This document shows positions 48,321 to 58,099 of a stretch of 64,000 nucleotides of DNA, piece after piece. Location of the stretch: contig NW_006498246.1 in assembly GCF_000471905.2 (NCBI RefSeq), forward strand, positions 1,059,921-1,123,920. The letters are read 5' to 3'. The notes under the pieces were generated by a model. The model did no database searches. It saw only the letters and a program-made list of their open reading frames with translations, and was not told the DNA's origin. The position numbers were made by a program, and so were the translations under genes. The first letter of the stretch is position 1. Each line of letters starts with the position of its first letter. The stretch is from Amborella trichopoda (taxonomy: Eukaryota; Streptophyta; Magnoliopsida; Amborellales; Amborellaceae).

Positions 48321-49007
48321 TGGAAAAGCATCACAAGACAATAAAATACGAAACGATATTTTAGTTGCATACCTGTCAAAATAAGCAAAGCATCACCTTA
48401 AATTTAGTAACAAGTATAATTTTGGCATTGAAAAACTTTAAAATGGATCATCTTGGCCTCGACTATTATGATTGTGAAAAAACTAAAATTTTAAATTTTT
48501 AAATAATATATATTATAACAAATTACCTAGAACATCTATTTCACCTTAAAAAAAAAATGTTCACATATATGCAATATTTGTACCATATGTTGAACTTTAA
48601 ATTTTGTTGCAATATGATTTTGGAGATGCCATATATACTTGCGATGCCAAAATTGCTTTCCGAATAAGGATTAAATAATATTTTTTTATTTTGATTTTTG
48701 ATTTTTTATTTTATAAAAATTGCATCGGCACAAGAGGACAATAAGTCATGAAAAAAAGCAGTTCCGTTGAAACATGGCACAAGAGGACTTAAGTTATCAA
48801 TGGAGATTTCACTAAAAGAAATGTGGGCTTGGATCCCGATAAAAACTCAAGTATTGGTCAAAAGCGGTATTTTGCTGTCAAGTGGAAAGTATGCGTAGAA
48901 AATAAGCCACCGAATCATGCTAAAATCGAGGTCAGAAAGAGTGGCTGACGTTCCACGCACCTAGTCATGTTTCACCCCACCGACGCCTTAAAAAATTTAT
49001 GTCCTAA
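48321..49007. other. Unassigned stretch
   Basis: Nothing recognised. Confidence 0.5.
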
Positions 49008-49120
49008 TCTATTTTAAAAGAAGACCGGATAGGGTCTATTTTAAAAAAAAGAACGGATAGGGTCTATTTTAAAAATAGAACGGATAGGGTCTATTTTAAA
49101 AACAAAACGGATAGGGTCTT
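49008..49120. repeat. Four tandem units of about 30 bp
   Basis: ACGGATAGGGTCTATTTTAA recurs four times, separated by short A-rich parts; the last unit ends in TCTTCCCC. Confidence 0.9.
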
Positions 49121-49336
49121 CCCCATTCGTATTATAAAAAAAAGTACTTGGTAAGAGGCCGCGGACGATGCGGAAGCACCCCATATCTCGGACGACCCAT
49201 TGAAACCTCAAAAACCTAACTCCGAAAAGTATTTAATGGGTAAGGGCTGTCTTCCCTATTGAATTACCAACAAAAAAAAAAAAAGAGGATTCGGCAACAA
49301 AAGTGGATCGATCTCTCCAACTACATTATTCAATAG

Positions 49337-49711
49337 GCATGGTGTGTATAAGACCGAGGCTCTAAACAATTTAAGTAGGGCACACTTTTAAATAGTATCG
49401 AAAGATGTTGTTTCAATACTGGAAATCTTTGTGATGACCTGATAATTTATTTTCATATCTAATTACAAATTTAAAACTTCAAAAGTAGCATAGATCGACC
49501 AGATCTATGAACACTTGAAAATCTTGAAAATTGACTGTTCGAAAATACATTACAAGATGAACTATTTCTACGTCTTGAAATCTATATTTTCTCGTATCCA
49601 TACATCTTAAGATCGAGATGATCAATTTGAAGGTTTTTGGGTTTCAAAATTTTTTTAAGTATGCCTTAAAATGATTGTTTAGAGCTTCGGCCTTATATAA
49701 ACTTTTTCTTT
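49337..49711 (+). mobile_element. M1 family copy h (complete)
   Basis: The left end is GTATAAGACCGAGGCTCTAA, the internal dyad ATCTTAAGATCGAGATGATC, and the right end TTTAGAGCTTCGGCCTTATA. Confidence 0.8.
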
Positions 49712-50019
49712 ACTCAATATACACAACTATTGAAAACCATATTACATCATTGTCAGATTGGATAATGAAGTCATTTGAGCCCATAAAGTTCAAGCTTTTA
49801 TTTGGATACTCTGTCTTGGTTAATTATTATTGGGAAAAAAGAGAAAATTTATTATAAATGTATGAATTTAAAAAAAGAAAAAGAAAAGACAAGGTACCAT
49901 ATCTTCCTCACATACAACTACATAACAAGCTTATAGTGGTGGGTCGTGCAGTTACAAATCCCTCTCCCAAGATCAAATGAAAATTGTAACATAACATGAA
50001 TACTCCGGTCATACCGAAA
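49712..50019. other. Unassigned stretch
   Basis: AT-rich; nothing recognised. Confidence 0.5.
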
Positions 50020-50410
50020 ATCTTTGGATGTGCCATGTTATGGAAGGGTTGGAAGGAAAAAAAAGTGACAAAAATAAAAATAGTGAAGCACCAAAAATTA
50101 AGGAATTCACTTCCACCTACGAATCTAAACTCAATTTTGATGGGAGCTCATTCGATTATGTTGGACATGTAGGTATTGGAGGCTTGATTTGTGGCCATGT
50201 GGGCAGCATCTTGCTTACCTACAAAAATTTGTGGCAATATTATAGCAAATGAAGCAGAACTCAGGGCAATAGAAGAAGAATTGAAATTGGTCTTAAAAAA
50301 AATTAAAATAAAAATAAAAATAAAAAAAAGAAGTTCAACACGTTACCGTAGAAGGGAGAATTGATGTTCTAACAAAAGAAGGTTCTACCAAGGTAATTTT
50401 TTTTATTGTA
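50020..50410 (+). pseudogene. LINE RNase H (RVT_3) remnant
   Basis: The frame shows LNFDGSSFDYVGHVGIGGLI, the first strand of the RNase H domain with its catalytic Asp. After a shift comes NEAELRAIEEELKLVL with the catalytic Glu, and last VEGRIDVLTKEGSTKV, the C-terminal helix carrying the final Asp. It is inactive, with stops and frameshifts. Same family as 13360-14270 and 56690-57130. Confidence 0.75.
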
Positions 50411-50711
50411 AATAGATTCTAATTTACGTTTCTACTTGCTACATTTTGTTTATTCAGCTTTAGAAAAGGAAATCAAACACGTGTATACGTATATTGGAAG
50501 CATCGGATATAGGGACAAAAGTGAAGCACACGTATGGATAAAGATGAAAGCTTCAAATTTGAGCATGAGGGGCAAAGGCAAATAGAGTGCACGTCGCAGG
50601 GTCAAATAGAGTGCACGTTGCCTTCTTTTTTCTCCCTTCTGTCATTATTTTTGTCCCATAACGGGTTGCTGAGCTGGTAACGTTGAAAGTTCGTCTCCAA
50701 AGGTGAATTAG
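50411..50711. other. Unassigned stretch
   Basis: A local duplication of AAATAGAGTGCACGT occurs at about 50581 and 50605. No gene. Confidence 0.5.
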
Positions 50712-51082
50712 AAAAGGGTGAAGTTTGTATAAGGTTCTCTCCTTATACTGTAGAAATAAGGTGCATCTCAAAATTTATTTAGAGATCTTTTTCCAGTGTT
50801 AGAAATCTTATGATGGCTCAAAAATATATTTTTCATCCCAAGACATAAAATTAAGAGCAGATCAATGAATCTTTGAAAGAAATAAACGGTCTAAATAAGT
50901 TGTTAAAGATGCACTATTTTATAAATTCTAAATTTCTTTTTTTCTTCAAGTCCATGTATCTCAATATCTAGATGATCAACTGGAGGGTTCTCAAGCACCA
51001 GAATAATCTCTTCTATAGAACTTTTTATGTATACCATACTTCAATAGTATAAGATTTCAACCCTATATAAATGTTTTCTCTT
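50712..51082 (+). mobile_element. M1 family copy i (diverged, complete length)
   Basis: The left end is AAAAGGGTGAAGTTTGTATA and the right end CCCTATATAAATGTTTTCTC. The internal dyad ATCTCAATATCTAGATGATC is weakened. Confidence 0.65.
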
Positions 51083-51089
51083 AAAAAAT

Positions 51090-51210
51090 GAGAGAGAGAA
51101 TGAGTTAATAGGGAGAGATAGAGAGAAATACTTTACTAGAGAGAGAGAATGAGTTAATAGGGAGAGATAGAGAGAAATACTTTACTAGAGAGAGAGAATG
51201 AGGTACTTTA
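51090..51210. repeat. Tandem 49-bp units, GA-rich
   Basis: Units containing GAATGAGTTAATAGGGAGAG start at about 51099 and 51148, with a third partial unit at about 51197. Confidence 0.9.
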
Positions 51211-51229
51211 CTAGAGAGAGAGAGAGGAC

Positions 51230-51617
51230 GAGGGGTAAAGGAAAAGGAAAAGTAAGAGGACGATACGAGCTCTACCCGTCCTACTACCGACGGCGTATAA
51301 ACTAACAACGAAACGNNNNNNNNNNNNNNNNNNNNNNNNNNNNNNNNNNNNNNNNNNNNNNNNNNNNNNNNNNNNNNNNNNNNNNNNNNNNNNNNNNNNN
51401 NNNNNNNNNNNNNNNNNNNNNNNNNNNNNNNNNNNNNNNNNNNNNNNNNNNNNNNNNNNNNNNNNNNNNNNNNNNNNNNNNNNNNNNNNNNNNNNNNNNN
51501 NNNNNNNNNNNNNNNNNNGACCAACCACCACCACCGACCTAACGTACGTACCCTACCCGAACCGACCGTACGTAACTAAACCTAAACCCAAACCACTAAC
51601 CTAACCTACCTACCACT

Positions 51618-51651
<34 letters not shown>
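51230..51651 (+). promoter_or_regulatory. Upstream region of the MiAMP1-like gene, with a 203-N gap and suspect flanks
   Basis: The gap is 51316-51518. A (CT)15 tract at 51621-51651 abuts the start codon and fits a plant 5' leader. The bases between the gap and the CT tract (51519-51618) are CpG-rich and lack TG, unlike plant DNA; see findings. Promoter elements therefore cannot be read with confidence. Confidence 0.6.
51316..51518. other. Assembly gap (203 N)
   Basis: Undetermined bases. Confidence 0.99.
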
Positions 51652-51653
<2 letters not shown>

Positions 51654-51966
51654 GGGCAAGAAGGTTTCAATGGTGTCCACAATAGCCCTAGTGGCCATCT
51701 TGGCCATGGCTCTAGCCACCAGCCCAGTGAGTGCAAGCTCCCTTACTGTGTGGGCTGGACCAGGGTGCAACAACAGGGCTGAGCGCTATAGCAAGTGTGG
51801 TTGCTCTGGTATTCACCTAAAAGGAGGCTATGAATTTGTCTACAATGGACAAACTGCTGCTCTCTATAACCAACCCGACTGCAAGGGTGTAGCCCACACC
51901 AGGTTCGGGTCCGGAGCCAGGTCCTGCAATGCTTTTGGGTGGAAGAGCATGTTCATCCAGTGTTAG
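51652..51966 (+). CDS. MiAMP1-type antimicrobial peptide precursor
   Basis: The 104-residue product is a secreted defence peptide of the MiAMP1 family, which folds as a Greek-key beta-barrel and inhibits fungi and some bacteria in the apoplast or seed. Residues 1-28 form a signal peptide: a basic start (MGKK), a hydrophobic core (IALVAILAMALA) and a cleavage site after PVSA. The mature part is 76 residues, the family's usual length, with all six cysteines (39, 49, 51, 77, 92, 104) for three disulfides. Family words are seen: TVWAGPGCNNRAERYSKCGC, GQTAALYNQ, GVAHTRFGS, and a C-terminal FGWKS..IQC. The single open frame has no intron, as usual. The first ATG is chosen because it directly follows the (CT)15 leader; a second Met at codon 7 would shorten the signal peptide. 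The coding part is GC-richer than its surroundings. A possible AATAAA signal lies at 52075-52080. The frame looks intact and functional. Confidence 0.95.
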
Positions 51967-52200
51967 AGGTATTTGGTTGGATCAAGGAAACCAGGAGAGT
52001 CACATAGTTGGTTCTTTTGTCCAAAAAGGCAAAAAATAGGTCACATACTTGGTGCATGTGAGGAGCACCATAACAATAAAAACAATAATGGTGACCTCTT
52101 GGTTTTCATTTTAAGTATTGTGTGTAATAAGAAAGGAGATTGAGGTCTTGCTCCTTTTGATGGGATTTGTTTGGAAACCCTATGTTTCCTTTTTGTGTCT
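51967..52200 (+). other. 3' UTR region of the MiAMP1-like gene
   Basis: AATAAA at 52075-52080 is a fair near-upstream polyadenylation signal. The T/G-rich stretch at about 52105-52210 fits a plant 3' end. The exact site is not determinable. Confidence 0.5.
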
Positions 52201-52439
52201 CCTTTGTGTTGCCTTGTTAGATGAATATGTGTATTAAGTTGGCGTAGATGAATAGATGCGTTAAGTTGGTAGTTTAGAGGAAAAGAAATGGATCATTTGC
52301 TTTCTTTAGGAAAAAAAAGACGAAAATTATAGATACTCTCAAAAAAATGAATTTTAAAAACATCCCCTTCCAATATTTTTAAGATCGCACCCTTAAACCC
52401 AAATACTTTTTTTTTTCTTTAGTATTTTCTCTCAGTCTA
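52201..52439. other. Unassigned spacer
   Basis: Contains two ATGAATA..GCGTTAAGTTGG / GTATTAAGTTGG repeats near 52222 and 52250; otherwise nothing. Confidence 0.5.
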
Positions 52440-52605
52440 AAAGTCAATAAAAATTGAGACACCCCCTTTCTTTCTCTCTATCTACCCACCTTCACTCTCT
52501 TTCTCTCTACCACCCTCTCTCTCAGTCTCTCTACCCACCCTTTCTCTCTTTTTCTCTCTACACGTTGTCTCTCTACCTGCCCTCTCTCTTTCTCTCTCTA
52601 GAGAG
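52440..52605. repeat. CT-rich minisatellite
   Basis: CTCTCTACCCACC and CTCTCTCTACC words recur with irregular 15-35 bp spacing. Confidence 0.85.
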
Positions 52606-53106
52606 TTTTCAGGAGAGCAAAAAAAATGGACAGACCTTGTTTATAAACCCATTATCCTCTTCCTTTGATCCAAATAATGGTCCCTGCATGGACTAGAGAA
52701 CCTCGCATTGAACCTTGGGGCTCCATTAGAGCCAAACCCATGTCCTCAAACTGCTTGTTTTGTGATCCACCAGCACATTTATATATAGTGGGTTCTATAA
52801 AAACCCAAGTTTGGAGCGATGGCTAATGGCCAAGAAGAACCCAATAAACAAAGCCTGTAATCATTCGCTTTCTGAGCTTTTCTAGCTGTCGTTCACTCCT
52901 TTTTGGTGAGCATTTTGATGGCTACTTAGAGCTTGAGAACTGAAAAACTTTCTTGTGCAAAAGAGGCAGAAGAATAAGATGTTTTTGCCATTAGAAGACC
53001 TCGAGCTGGCTGCAACTTTAATGGGGATATTGGGTTTCTCTTCCTCGGGCATTTTGAAAAGTTAGGGTGTGAGATTTTATGGGTTTTGCTTTTCTCTCTC
53101 ATGGCT
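52606..53106. other. Unassigned stretch
   Basis: No gene is recognised. Confidence 0.5.
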
Positions 53107-53900
53107 GGGTAACATACTGACAGTAGAGAGAAATCAATGTGCTAGTGACAAAGGACCGGTAGAGAGAGGGTGGAGAGAGAAGGCGGGTAGAGAGAGAAAA
53201 AAAGAGGGTGGGGTAACATACTGGGAAGTAGATTGAGAAATCAACTTGCTAGTGCGAGAGAGGGAGTATAAAGAGAGAGCGGGTAGAGAGAAAGAAAAGG
53301 TCGTAGAGAGAGATAGTGATAAAGGACAGGTAGAGAGACAAAAGACCGGTAGAGAGAGGGTAGAGAGAGAAGGTGCGTAGAGAGAAAAAAAAGGGTGGGG
53401 TAACATACTGGAAGTAGAGAGAGAAATCAACTTGCTGGTGAGAGAGAGGGAGTAAAAAGAGAGGGCGGGTAGAGAGAAAGAGAGGGTGGTAGAGAGAGAG
53501 GGTAGTAGAGAGAGAAATTAATGTGCTAGTGATAAAGGACGGGTAGAGAAAGAAAGAGAGAGGGTGAGGTAATAGGAAGTATAGAGAGAAATCAATTTGT
53601 TAGTGAGAGAAGAATAAAGAGAGAGGGCGGGTAGAGAGAAAGAAAGGGTAGATATAGTGAGAAAAAAAGGGGAAGGTGGACAACTTACTAGAAGTAGAGA
53701 GAGAAATTAATTTGCTTGTGAGAGAGGCTAGGTAGAGAAAAAGAGAGGGTAGATATAGAGAAAAAAATGAGGGAAGGTGGGTAACTTATTTGAAGTAGAG
53801 AGAGAAATCAATTTGCTTGCGAGAGAGGGTAGGTAGAGAGAGAAAGTAGAGAGAAAGCGGGTAGAGGGGCCGGGTAGAGAGAGAAATACAGAGAGTGAGA
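53107..53900. repeat. GA-rich minisatellite with about 100-bp higher-order period
   Basis: About seven copies of a landmark (GTAGAGAGAGAAATCAA, then TTGCTAGTG or close variants) start near 53107, 53212, 53397, 53500, 53567, 53678 and 53780. GGGTAGAGAGAAAGAGAGG fillers lie between them. It is close to the reverse complement of the CT-rich tract at 52440-52605. Confidence 0.9.
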
Positions 53901-54129
53901 GGAGAATGATAGTTTAGTTTCAAATTTTTTTGACTTTTTGATGAGGAAAAAAAATAAATAGAAAAAATAACGGTGTAGTTCCACGGTGTAATACTAAAAG
54001 TATTAAGTAGATGATATCTATAAAGTTAATTTTTGAGGAACTATTTATGAATATTTTCAAAAATAAAAGATTGAGAAAAAAAAAAGAAAGGAGTTTATGT
54101 TGTATAGGTTGTGAACGAGTAGCATAATA
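53901..54129. other. Unassigned spacer
   Basis: AT-rich, nothing recognised. Confidence 0.5.
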
Positions 54130-54950
54130 GTGCAAGTAGTGCGCCTCTACAAGCGGTAGGTAAGAGTTGCATTAAAAAACCTGGACTCCTGCTCTATATC
54201 CTGCAAGGATACCAACCTGAGTTACGGCCAACTCGGCCGCGTTGGACGCTGAATTGGGCCATATCTCAATTGTCTACCCCTAACTAGGGTTCGTGGCCAA
54301 CTTGGCCGTTTGACATACCCAGCTATGGATTGGGTGGCCCGGCCTGGTCAGCCGAACTGTAAAAACTAGGGCCCGTGAAACAAAATTTTCCCTAGAGCCA
54401 AGCAACCATGGCCTGAAGGCAGGGCAAGGCCTGGTTTGCCTTGGGCCAAGGCCACCCTGGCCTTTTTTTACTCAACTTTTTCCTTCTATTTTTTTATTTT
54501 TAATTTTTTTGGCCCTGCCCAACACTAATAGGGCTAAGGTCAGGGCCTCTTTGGCCTAGTCAGGGTCAGGCCAACCTATGGGGACCTGGTCAGGGCTGGC
54601 CTGACCCATGCCCTAATCATTTCGAGCCGAAAGCGGATGCACATACGGTCGTATCTTATTAAGAACTACATAAGACTTAGATAGACAGGCTCATTTCTTC
54701 AAGGTCAGACATCTAGAGTTTAGGGGCCGGTGAGTCTAAGCCCGAGTGAGATCTTAACATTGAATAAGCAGAGCAAGCAAGTTATTTCCATTCTTAATGG
54801 GCATCCGAACAAACTGGGAAGCCTTGCTATGCAAACCAATATTTTTCTTTATCTTTTGAATGCGAAATGGAAACTGTCAACTATTACATGTCTTTTGACG
54901 ACTTTTGATATTAACCCTAAAAAATAAGTAAAATGTTAAATAGTTTGTCC
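54130..54950 (-). repeat. Dispersed repeat R2, copy 2 (inverted)
   Basis: Reverse complement of the family at 32857-33625. Around 54430-54620 it has an extra GGCC-rich insertion with repeated GGCCTGG/CAGGGC words. Confidence 0.8.
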
Positions 54951-55138
54951 CAATGTTGAAAAAACACAAATATGTGACTCGAATCGGTCACACCCATACC
55001 CGTGTTAGATCGGGGAATCGGAGGATCAGATCAGAGAATCGGCCGAATTGGCTAGTTTTGTCCCAAGTTTTTTTTCAAAATATCACTATAATAATATGGT
55101 AACAAAATCTACCGTATAATTTTCATATTAGTCACTTA
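54951..55138. other. Spacer with hAT-like subterminal motifs
   Basis: GAATCGG and GGATCAGATC words cluster at 54978-55055, like the ends of the hAT element at 39.8 kb. The partner end was not found. Confidence 0.35.
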
Positions 55139-55241
55139 ATTTTTTTTTTTTTTAATAAATAAATGACGTTGGGGTGAAGGAGGTTTGAACTCTTCCTCTC
55201 AATAAATTGACCTACGCGCTAGCCAACTGCGCTACCAAAGC
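55139..55241 (-). pseudogene. tRNA-Met(e)-like retropseudogene or SINE head with A-tail
   Basis: On the minus strand, 55241-55170 reads GGTAGCGCAGTTGGCTAGCG then CGTAGGTC, which holds the A box, and later GAGTTCAAACCTCC, a B box, ending CACCCCA. This is the frame of plant elongator tRNA-Met. The anticodon arm is lost and the first stem bases do not pair with the 3' end, so it is not a working tRNA. About 16 bp after the tRNA 3' end comes an A-tract (55139-55153 as T on the plus strand). That pattern suggests insertion by retroposition. Confidence 0.7.
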
Positions 55242-55496
55242 TTAAATGCTCAAAGCCTAAACGTCTCCCTTACATGCCTGCATAAAATAACAAGTTAAAG
55301 TAGACATTGTCCCACATCGACTGAGAACGAAGCTCTTTAAAACCCTTAAGCAGCCCTGCATTAAATGATAGTGTTTGACCTGCGTGCATGATTGGCCGCG
55401 TAAGCTGTGGGGGATGCGGCTTAGTGCCCTTGATCTTCAAACATGATGATGTCACATACTCACGATTTTTGATCGTCGCGATGCGATGCAGATGGT

Positions 55497-55970
55497 CTGA
55501 TTATGGATCATGGATCCCGTTGATATCATGGATTTGATGAATTTGGTATTTGATTAATCGATTTGATGACCTATTATGGATGACCCGATACATGGATCCC
55601 GTTGATATCATGGATTTAATTAATGGAGTTGATGACCCGATACATGGATCATGACCCGATACATGGATCATGGATCCTGTTGATATCATGGATTTGATTA
55701 ATTTGGTATTTGATTAATGGAGTTGATGACCCGATACATGGATCATGACCCGAGACATGGATCATGACCCGAGACATGGATCATGGATCCCGTTGATATC
55801 ATGGATTTGATTAATTTGGTATTTGATTAATGGAGTTGATGACCCGATACATGGATCATGGATCCTGTTGCAGATATCATGGATTTGATTAAATTTGGTA
55901 TTTGATTAATGGATTTGATGAGCTATTATGGATGACCCCATGCAGATCGTTATGGATCATGGATTCGAAG
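55497..55970. repeat. Minisatellite 1 (CATGGATCCCGTTGATATCA type)
   Basis: Units of about 60-110 bp contain GTTGATATCATGGATTTGAT, TTTGGTATTTGATTAATGG and GATGACCCGATACATGGATC; at least five units are present. Confidence 0.9.
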
Positions 55971-56640
55971 ACCGGATTTGCAAGATTCTCATGGATTTGA
56001 TGACATCACATGACATCCATTCTCATGGATTTGCTAGCCGATTCTCATGGATTATATAGCCCATTCTCATGATTAGATGACATACCATGCCGTAATTTGG
56101 ATTTGCTAGCCGATTCTCATGGATTATACAGCCCATTCTCATGGATCGATTATGAATTGCGATTTGCTAGCCCATGACGCTCGATTATGAATTGCGATTT
56201 GCTAGCCCATGACGCTCGATTATGAATTGCGATTTGCAAGCCCATGATGCTCGATTATGAATCACGATTTGCTAGCCCATTCTCATGGATTTGCTAGCCG
56301 ATTCTCATAGATTATATAAGCCCATTCTCATGGACTTGCTAGCCCATTCTCATGAATTAGATGACATCCCATGCCGTAATTTGCTAGTCAATTCTCGATT
56401 TGGATCGCTCGATTATGAATTACGATTTGTTAGTCCATGATGCTCGATTATGAATCGGGATTTGCTAGCGCATTCTCATAGATTTGATGACATCACATGC
56501 CACAATTTGCTAGCCGATTCTCGATCCCGATCACCTGATTATGGATCGTGGATTTGACGATGCCACATCACATGATTCTCGATTCGGATCACTCGATTAT
56601 GGATCATGGATTTGATGATGTCACATACCGCGATTATAAG
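55971..56640. repeat. Minisatellite 2 (TTGCTAGCCCATTCTCATGG type)
   Basis: Units of about 40-60 bp combine GATTTGCTAGCC, GATTCTCATGG and CTCGATTATGAATTGCGATT. The last part grades into ATCACTCGATTATGGATC words. It shares GGATTTGATGA with minisatellite 1. Confidence 0.9.
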
Positions 56641-56689
56641 TTTTCTCATTAAGAGCCTTTTATAAGTTTTCTCATTAAATTATAATTTT

Positions 56690-57130
56690 AGCTATGGAAA
56701 TTAGTTACAAATAGAAATTATAGGAGCTTCATGGAGTGGCAAATGTATATGGAAGATACTACAATGTGCATTGTTATAGAAGCATGGAAGAAAAGGAATA
56801 GAAAGACTTTCAAAAGGAAAGTTATAAGGAAGGATGTAATAAAAAAGATAATTAAATTAATGGTAACAAACTGAGCCTATGTAAGGAAGGAATTTTTGGG
56901 TATTGCCAAAGAAGATTTGATGGAATTAAGGAGGTATTATGACAAAGGTGGTGGGAAAAAAAAAAGAAGCTAATTTAGATGGGAGCTCAATAGAAAATCC
57001 AGATATGGCTCGTATTGGTGGTGTCATGAAATATTCACAAGCATCAATAAAAACTATTTTTTCAGGACCTAGGCAGGAATTGCTATTGCAAATTATGTGG
57101 AGCTTAAAGTTCTTATACAAGTATAGACAC
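56690..57130 (+). pseudogene. LINE ORF2 remnant with RNase H domain
   Basis: The tail of the RT region (MCIVIEAWKKRNRKTFKRK at about 56767-56823) is followed, after a stop near 56873, by a linker (FLGIAKEDLMELRRYYDKG). The RNase H start (ANLDGSSIENPDMARIGGVM) comes next, with its catalytic Asp, and then FSGPRQELL. The domain breaks off at about 57130 before the rest of the catalytic residues. Same family and order as the minus-strand remnant at 13360-14270. Confidence 0.75.
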
Positions 57131-58099
57131 GACCCTTAGAAATTTTGGCCAATAGAATTTCCTAAAACCTATAACCCTATGCCCTAGTCACTATTTTAGG
57201 CAGAGCCCAAAATTTAAATCTACCTCGTACCTTAAATAATCATCCTAGACACCCATGAGCCTAATAAACATATGAGACTAATCATCCTAGATACCCATGA
57301 GCCTAATAAACATATGAGACTAGCATGAAGCAAATCCGACACCTAAAAACCTTAAAATTGATACCTTAAAGTTTTAGTCTTGTAGACCTCTTACAATTTA
57401 TTAAAATTGGACCAAGATTGATTATAAATTGATAAAGAGGTCTCAAGCTCTAACAATCCAATAATTACTCAAAATTGATATATGATTGAAAAGTAATGGC
57501 TTGAAAAGATTTGTTTGCAGATATTTCATTTTGGTCCCTAGCCCGCAACTCGATTCTAGTCGCATGGGGACTGGTTCCACAACCAGCGGCGAGTCATACA
57601 CTTTTTAGGGCATAAAGGAATTTTAAAAACAATCTTAGAATCGTCTAAACTTTCTAGAGCTTCTTGAATACGTTAGGAATTTAGAAGAATATTCCTAGAA
57701 AAATGCCTTAAACCTAAGTCTGTATAACACTTCGACTCCCTTTAGAAAAATCATCTAAAAATCTTTAGAAATTCCTAAAACAATCACAAAATACATAGAA
57801 ATTTAGAGAAAGTTCCTAAAATCCCCAAAAACTCTAGAAATCATTAGTAAAAATCCAAAAACAATTCCCATAAGGGCCTGTTTAGGCACATGGATTTTGG
57901 GGCATAGATTTTTAACATCTTGGAGGCTATTGAAATCCACCATTCGATTTGCTCAGTGGCTAGGGTATTAAAATTTTATAGAAAATCACTTAATTTTTCC
58001 ATGATTTCATTTTAACATCAAAACTTTTTTTTTTTTTTTTCAAGGCCCATGGATTCCACTCGTCGACTCCCTCAACTCAAAACATAGGGTGCATTTAGT
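57131..58099. other. Unassigned stretch with a 42-bp tandem duplication
   Basis: The duplication lies at about 57237-57322, two units around CATGAGCCTAATAAACATAT. The rest is decayed, A/T-rich and non-coding, with a T-tract at 58027-58040. Confidence 0.6.

Noticed and set aside
51105..51534. Minus-strand open frames crossing the 203-N gap
   Set aside because: Most of their length is undetermined sequence and the rest is GA repeat; they are artefacts.
53134..53430. 98-codon serine/leucine-rich minus-strand frame
   Set aside because: A direct translation of the GA-rich minisatellite.
55497..56640. CRISPR-like spaced repeats
   Set aside because: Units are degenerate, spacers are themselves repeats, no cas genes are present, and the host is a plant nuclear genome. 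These are minisatellites.
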